Source of the DNA: Streptomyces sp. TLI_235
Lineage (GTDB): Bacteria > Actinomycetota > Actinomycetes > Streptomycetales > Streptomycetaceae
Reading direction: 5' to 3'
Length of the DNA stretch: 64,000 nt
Assembly (NCBI GenBank): GCA_002300355.1
Contig: NSGV01000002.1
Span: 1,890,201-1,954,200 of the forward strand
The notes beneath the pieces were generated by a model. The model saw nothing but the letters and a program-made list of their open reading frames with translations. It was not told where the DNA came from and did not search any database. The translations under genes were made by a program, and so were the position numbers. Numbering within the stretch: position 1 is the first letter of the stretch; each line of letters opens with the position of its first letter. Positions 59,991 to 64,000 of the stretch are shown one piece after another.

Positions 59991-60415
59991 TGGACATCAC
60001 CCCCAACGGACACGGCGCCGTCGTCGACGTCACCGACCCGGCCCGCGTCATCGCGGTCGAGGCCATCGCCGACGCCATCGGCCGCAACGAGGCCCACGTC
60101 TTGCACCTCCTCCGCGACCTCGCCTCCGAGCGGAAGGCCCTCGCCGACGCCGAGGCGCGCGTCGAGCGGCCCGGCCTCGACCTCGTCGCCGACGACGTCC
60201 TGCAGGGCGCCCAGACACGGGCCGAGACCGCCCGGGATCTGGTCATCGGCCAGCTCAAGGACGAGCACGGCTCGCCGGTGACAGTGCCGGTCGTCATGCC
60301 GGGCTCCGTCTGCCGGAAGGCCGGCCTCGCGCTGGTCGCCGCGGCGGACGCGGTGGCAGCGCACTGGCGGCACAACGTCACCCGATTCCCGCAGCAGGAC
60401 AGGAAGGCCAGCTGA
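59990..60415 (+). CDS. phage early protein of unknown function
   Basis: The 141-residue helical protein (DPARVIAVEAIADAIGRNEAHVLHLLRDLASERKAL) has no recognised domain. It is coupled on both sides by one-base overlaps. Confidence 0.62.
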   Translation: MDITPNGHGAVVDVTDPARVIAVEAIADAIGRNEAHVLHLLRDLASERKALADAEARVERPGLDLVADDVLQGAQTRAETARDLVIGQLKDEHGSPVTVPVVMPGSVCRKAGLALVAAADAVAAHWRHNVTRFPQQDRKAS

Positions 60416-60900
60416 TGACGATCTCTGCCCACACCGCGGCCAGTGCGCTGCTGGACCTCCTCGACACCGCCCCGTCCTGGCTCCCCCAGGTCACCAGCTG
60501 GGAGCTGTTCCAGGAGGCCGACGGCAGCCATGGCCTGAACGGCGGTCTCCCGGACGCCGACCACATGACCGGCGGCTACGAGCAGCTGCAGCGGGTCGCC
60601 GTCCTCCTCAACGGTGCCGCGTTCCAGGACGACGGCTCGCACTACTGGGCCCGGTTCCGGTGGGACGGCGTCCCGTTCGGCTTGTACCAGTTCCGGCCCG
60701 TCACCCGGTGGATCGTGCCTGCGACCTGCGCGACGTGCCCGGCACCGCTGAGCGGCGCCCCCGACGCGAAGTTCGTCCGGCTCGGTGATGGCCCCGAAGG
60801 CCGCGAGGCGCCCGTGATCTGCGTGCCGTGCCGGGACGCGATGCACCGCCGGTGGCTGACCGACAACCGGCCCGACGCGCCGACCGCGGTGGCCGGCTGA
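60415..60900 (+). CDS. phage early protein with zinc-ribbon cysteines
   Basis: The 161-residue protein has CATCPAPLSGAP and ICVPCRDAMHRRW in its C-terminal half, which together could bind one zinc ion. The N-terminal part is of unknown fold. Confidence 0.62.
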   Translation: MTISAHTAASALLDLLDTAPSWLPQVTSWELFQEADGSHGLNGGLPDADHMTGGYEQLQRVAVLLNGAAFQDDGSHYWARFRWDGVPFGLYQFRPVTRWIVPATCATCPAPLSGAPDAKFVRLGDGPEGREAPVICVPCRDAMHRRWLTDNRPDAPTAVAG

Positions 60901-61043
60901 TGGCCGCCCTCCTCTACATCACCGCCGCCGTCCTCGGCCTGGCCACCGCCGTCATGGAGATCCGCTCCCACCGCCGCGTCCGCGCCGCCCCGGCCGACCA
61001 GGCCCGGCCCGTCCGCTACCTGACCGAGAGGGACCCCCGATGA
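60900..61043 (+). CDS. 47-residue membrane peptide
   Basis: One membrane helix (AALLYITAAVLGLATAVMEI) is followed by a basic tail. It overlaps the previous stop by one base and the next start by four. Confidence 0.6.
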   Translation: MAALLYITAAVLGLATAVMEIRSHRRVRAAPADQARPVRYLTERDPR

Positions 61044-61177
61044 TCCGCCGCCTCCTGGCCCTGCGGTTCGTCCGCATCACCGACCCGTGGACGTGCATCG
61101 AGCTGACAAACGACATGGGCGACGGCTGGCCGATCTGGCCGCTCTGGGCGCCGCGGCCCCCGAAGGAGAACGACTGA
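61040..61177 (+). CDS. 45-residue hypothetical protein
   Basis: A short frame MIRRLLALRFVRITDPWTCI continues to WAPRPPKEND. It fits perfectly between its neighbours (ATGA overlap upstream, TGATG overlap downstream), which supports translation. Confidence 0.58.
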   Translation: MIRRLLALRFVRITDPWTCIELTNDMGDGWPIWPLWAPRPPKEND

Positions 61178-61455
61178 TGGCGATGATCGACCTGTACCGC
61201 GCCTCGGACTCCGCCGGACGCCACGCACTCCGCCAGGCCATCCGCGAGTACCTCCTCAACACCATCCGCCGCGAGCAGGGCGAGTGGACCGTCGGCCGCG
61301 CGAAGCCCGTGTTCCGCCGCTTCTGGGGCTCGCACACCTACCGCGCCACGATCCGGCGCCACCTCGCCCAGCTGGCCGCCGAGGGCCACCTCGACCGGCA
61401 CGGCGACGGCACCCCGCGCCGCTACTACACCTACCGCACGAAGGACAGCCGATGA
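61177..61455 (+). CDS. small winged-helix protein
   Basis: The 92-residue protein (RQAIREYLLNTIRREQGEW, then HTYRATIRRHLAQLAAEGHLDRHGDGTPRRYY) has the pattern of a winged-helix DNA-binding domain. It is coupled to the exonuclease by a four-base overlap. Confidence 0.72.
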   Translation: MAMIDLYRASDSAGRHALRQAIREYLLNTIRREQGEWTVGRAKPVFRRFWGSHTYRATIRRHLAQLAAEGHLDRHGDGTPRRYYTYRTKDSR

Positions 61456-62504
61456 CCGTGACCGAGCTGCCGGGGCCCAGCGCCCCGGCCGCCGGGCGGC
61501 GCGTCACCCCCACCGCCCGGCTCATCCTCCCCGCCACCGCTGACCGCGCGGACTGGCTCGACGCCCGCCGCTACGGCATCGGCAGCAGCGACGTCGCAGG
61601 AATCCTCGGTGTCGCCGACAACGACCACAGCAGCCCGCTCCGTGTCTACCTCGACAAGCGCGGTGAACTTCCCGACGATGCCGGACAGGCCGCGTTCTGG
61701 GGCACCGTCTTCGAGGAGCCCGTCGCCCGCGAGTGGGCCCGCCGCAACCGCAGTGTCGTCCGCCGTGTCGGCCTGGTCGCCCACCAGGACCACCCGGAGC
61801 GGCGCGCCACCCTCGACCGGCGCATCACCGAATGCCCGCTGCCGGAGTCCGGACACGAGGCGTGCGCCCTCGAGGTCAAGACCCGCTCCGCGTTCAAGGC
61901 CGCCCGCTGGCACGCCGGCGCCCCCGACGACGTCCTCGCACAGATGCTGTGGCAGATGGCCGTCACCGGCTACCGGCACATGCACTACGCGGTGCTGATC
62001 GGCGGCAACGACTACCGGCAGGGCGTCGTCCGCGCCGAGGAGTACGGCCGGGTGACCGCCGACATCCTCGCCGCGGTCGGGAAGTTCTGGACCGAGCACG
62101 TCCTCGCCGAGGTCCGGCCGCCGCACTCCGGGAACCCGGAGCGCAACGTCGAGCTGTACCGGCGTCTCCACCCGACCCGGGACGGCGTCATCCACCTCGA
62201 TATGACGCCGGACGCCCACGACGCGCTCCTCGACTACGAGAACGCCCGCCTCGACGAGGCCGCGGCGAAGAAGCGCAAGCAGGCCGCGCAGGCCGAGATG
62301 CTCCGCCACCTCGGCGCCGCCCAGGTCGCCGTCCTCGGCGGCGACAAGGCCTGGTCCATGGAGCCCACCGAACGCTCGAACTGCAACCTCGAGCGGCTCG
62401 CCGAGCGCTGGCCCGAGGCGTACTCGGACTGCGTCGCCACGAAGGCCGGCGAGCGCCTCGACATCGACCCCCGCTTCCGTCTCAAGCCCCGTAAGGAGTC
62501 CTGA
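61452..62504 (+). CDS. YqaJ-family phage recombination exonuclease
   Basis: The 350-residue protein has the YqaJ/lambda-exonuclease pattern: WLDARRYGIGSSDVAGILGVADN, FWGTVFEEPVAREWARRN, ALEVKTRSAF (the metal-binding E-x-K) and WQMAVTGYRHMHYAVLIGG. It would resect double-stranded ends and work with the ERF annealing protein next in the operon. Confidence 0.9.
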   Translation: MTVTELPGPSAPAAGRRVTPTARLILPATADRADWLDARRYGIGSSDVAGILGVADNDHSSPLRVYLDKRGELPDDAGQAAFWGTVFEEPVAREWARRNRSVVRRVGLVAHQDHPERRATLDRRITECPLPESGHEACALEVKTRSAFKAARWHAGAPDDVLAQMLWQMAVTGYRHMHYAVLIGGNDYRQGVVRAEEYGRVTADILAAVGKFWTEHVLAEVRPPHSGNPERNVELYRRLHPTRDGVIHLDMTPDAHDALLDYENARLDEAAAKKRKQAAQAEMLRHLGAAQVAVLGGDKAWSMEPTERSNCNLERLAERWPEAYSDCVATKAGERLDIDPRFRLKPRKES

Positions 62505-62506
62505 CC

Positions 62507-63262
62507 GTGGGACTGGCAGAGAACGCCGCCGCGCTGGCTGGCCGCGCCGACGAGGCGCCCGTCATCGCCGTGCGGGAGGCGCCCGACCTCACCGAGCCCG
62601 ACCTCGGCGACCTCAGCAAGGACGCCGAACAGGTGTCCGCCGTCGTCGCCTGGTCGCGGGTGATGGGCGAGGTCCGAGCAATCGGCAAGAACCAGAAGTT
62701 CGACGGCGGCGCCGCCGGCCGCTTCAACTTCCGCGGCGTCGACCTTGCACTGAACGCCTTCGGCCCGGTCTGCCGCAAGCACGGCGTGGTCGTCGCTCCG
62801 GTGGCCGTCGACCCACAGTACCGGGACATCAGCACCAAGGGCGGAGGCGTCAAGAGGGAGTGCACCGTGCTGGTGACCTACCGCATCTTCGGGCCTGCAG
62901 GGGACTACTTCGACACCCAGGCGGCTGGCGAGGCCTCCGACACGGGCGGCCGGTCGACGCCGAAGGCGCAGTCGATCGCGCTCCGGACGCTGTTGCTGTC
63001 CGCCGGGCTGGTGCCGACCGAGGACCGCGACGCGGACGCCGAGCAGTTCGAGCGTGACCAGGTTCCGGCCCGGTCGGCGACCGACTACCGGGACGAGATC
63101 GTGAACCCGAACACGTCGCCCGGCCGGCTGCAGCAGATCAGCTACGAGCTGGGCAGCCTGCGGATGCTGAACGCCCGCGTCATCAACGAGGTCGGTGACG
63201 AGGAGACCCTCGACGCGCTCGGCCGCCGGATGTACGCCGAGCGCACGGGCGGTGCCCGGTGA
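62507..63262 (+). CDS. ERF-family single-strand annealing protein
   Basis: The 251-residue protein shows the ERF core: RVMGEVRAIGKNQ, FNFRGVDLALNAFGPVCRKHGVVVAP, TVLVTYRIFGPAGDYF and STPKAQSIALRTLLLSAGLVP. With the YqaJ exonuclease it makes a Red-like recombination pair. GTG 62507 starts three bases after the previous stop. Confidence 0.9.
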   Translation: MGLAENAAALAGRADEAPVIAVREAPDLTEPDLGDLSKDAEQVSAVVAWSRVMGEVRAIGKNQKFDGGAAGRFNFRGVDLALNAFGPVCRKHGVVVAPVAVDPQYRDISTKGGGVKRECTVLVTYRIFGPAGDYFDTQAAGEASDTGGRSTPKAQSIALRTLLLSAGLVPTEDRDADAEQFERDQVPARSATDYRDEIVNPNTSPGRLQQISYELGSLRMLNARVINEVGDEETLDALGRRMYAERTGGAR

Positions 63263-63767
63263 GGATCCGCATCATCCGGGCCGGAGAGCGCGTCGGACGG
63301 CTGGTCGTCACCGCTGAACGGAACACCGTCGACCAGACGATCCACGTTCGCTGCGACTGCGGCACCAGGGGCACTGTCAGCCTCAGGCACTGGGGAGTTA
63401 CCCAGTCCTGCGGGTGCCTGGCAAGGGAGGCCCTCCTCGCGGCCCACATCAGGCACGGCATGACGAACACGCCCGAACACAAGACGTGGCTCGGCATCCT
63501 CGCCCGCACGACCAACCCCAAGGACAAGGGATACCCCAACTACGGGGGCCGGGCATCGCCGTCTGCGAGCGCTGGAAGGCCAGCTTCGAGGCCTTCTTTG
63601 CCGACATGGGGCCGCGCCCGGCCGGCCACAGCATCGACCGGATCAACAACGACGGCCCATATGCCCCCGGCAACTGCCGCTGGGCCACCCCGCGGGAGCA
63701 GGCGCTGAACCGCAGGAAGCGCCAGCCGCGACCGCCCCTGACGGAGTGCCACGCGGGTCACCGATGA
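63259..63767 (+). pseudogene. phage HNH-like protein with a one-base frameshift
   Basis: The frame from ATG 63259 reads as a zinc-ribbon start (VRCDCGTRGTVSL ... QSCGCLAREAL) and then MTNTPEHKTWLGILARTTNPK. After about position 63557 the conserved sequence continues in another frame as IAVCERWKASFEAFFADMG and HSIDRINNDGPYAPGNCRWAT to a stop at 63767. One missing G in the run at 63553-63555 explains this. Unshifted, it would end at 63708. It resembles HNH/AP2-like phage proteins. Confidence 0.75.
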
Positions 63768-63871
63768 CCGACAGCAACTCCTACCGGGACGCCCGAAGCG
63801 GACGCAACAAGTGCAAGCGCTGTCGAGCCGCGCGCACGGCCGAGTACCGAGCCAGGAAGGCAACCGCATGA
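63764..63871 (+). CDS. 35-residue basic peptide with Cys-x-x-Cys
   Basis: The frame MTDSNSYRDARSGRNKCKRC continues to ARKATA and overlaps the previous stop and next start by four bases each (ATGA). The CKRC pair and basic residues resemble small phage zinc proteins. Confidence 0.55.
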   Translation: MTDSNSYRDARSGRNKCKRCRAARTAEYRARKATA

Positions 63872-64000
63872 ACGCCCCGTGGCCCATGGGACGCATGGCG
63901 TCGTTCGACATCGAGTCGAGCGGCTTGGACCTCGAGCAGGACCGCATCGTCACCGCGTCCGTGATTCTCGTCGGTGGCGGGCAGGACACCGAGGAGCACG
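63868..64000 (+). CDS. DEDD-type 3'-5' exonuclease, N-terminal fragment
   Basis: Only 44 codons are in the window. The start MASFDIESSGLDLEQDRIVT carries the exonuclease-I motif D-x-E of DnaQ-like 3'-5' exonucleases. The gene runs off the end. Confidence 0.65.
   Translation, partial: MNAPWPMGRMASFDIESSGLDLEQDRIVTASVILVGGGQDTEEH

Larger units (their letters stand above)
55560..64000. mobile_element. prophage (left part; right end outside window)
   Basis: Integrase, ImmA-like peptidase, divergent repressor and Cro, excisionase-like HTH, a run of overlapping small early genes, YqaJ exonuclease, ERF protein and a DEDD exonuclease form the early region of a temperate phage. No capsid, tail or terminase genes are inside the window, so completeness is unknown. 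Confidence 0.82.

Noticed and set aside
1..64000. tRNA genes, rRNA genes or CRISPR arrays
   Set aside because: Read for cloverleaf signatures and regularly spaced repeats on both strands; none was convincing. The iterons at 13053-13268 are too closely and irregularly spaced for a CRISPR.

Overview
The window is a high-GC actinobacterial chromosome segment, almost certainly from a Streptomyces or Kitasatospora relative. The codon use is strongly G/C-biased in third positions, GTG and TTG starts are frequent, and the gene content is typical of that family: glnA2 next to nadE, panB, a DrrAB-type exporter beside a SARP/AfsR-like regulator, an F420 reductase and an N-terminally extended methionine aminopeptidase. 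I saw no rRNA, tRNA or CRISPR array. Many starts look leaderless, with a TAnnnT box 6-7 bases before the start codon.

Region 1 (1 to about 14.88 kb) is the right part of a pSAM2-type integrative and conjugative element (AICE). It holds a GntR-family (KorSA-like) repressor with a glycosyltransferase, a long run of small overlapping genes, a DUF2637 membrane protein, an FtsK/SpoIIIE-type DNA translocase (Tra), candidate transfer-site repeats just after tra, a solitary cytosine-5 methyltransferase, a primase-polymerase-like protein, a P-loop replication protein, a 13-copy iteron array, Xis and a tyrosine integrase. The integrase ends just before the 3' end of glnA2; the other end of the element lies outside the window.

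Region 2 (14.9 to 49.5 kb) is host chromosome. In order: glnA2, nadE, a DinB-like protein, an endonuclease/phosphatase-family membrane protein, TetR and an MFS exporter with paired operators, panB, an ABC exporter preceded by a SARP-box-like array, a large SARP regulator, a site-2 protease homologue, an F420 reductase, an MFS protein, map, a lipoprotein pair for envelope thiol chemistry, a PadR regulator, a reductase gene inside a pair of roughly 96-base inverted repeats, an AraC regulator, an ECF sigma factor fused to a degenerate tyrosine-recombinase domain, its YCII partner, a beta-lactamase-family hydrolase, and a secreted lipase opposite a PucR-like regulator.

Region 3 (49.5 to 64.0 kb and beyond) is two mobile units in tandem at the 3' end of the RNase P RNA gene. 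A perfect 31-base direct repeat at 49525-49555 and 55560-55590 matches, on the minus strand, the 3' terminus of a bacterial rnpB as I remember it. The first unit (about 6 kb) has no integrase and carries a three-gene MoxR ATPase, vWA-zincin and partner-protein module plus a VapBC toxin-antitoxin pair. The second is a prophage with integrase, ImmA-like peptidase, divergent repressor and Cro genes around tandem operators, small early genes, and a YqaJ exonuclease with an ERF annealing protein. The intact rnpB should lie beyond position 64000.
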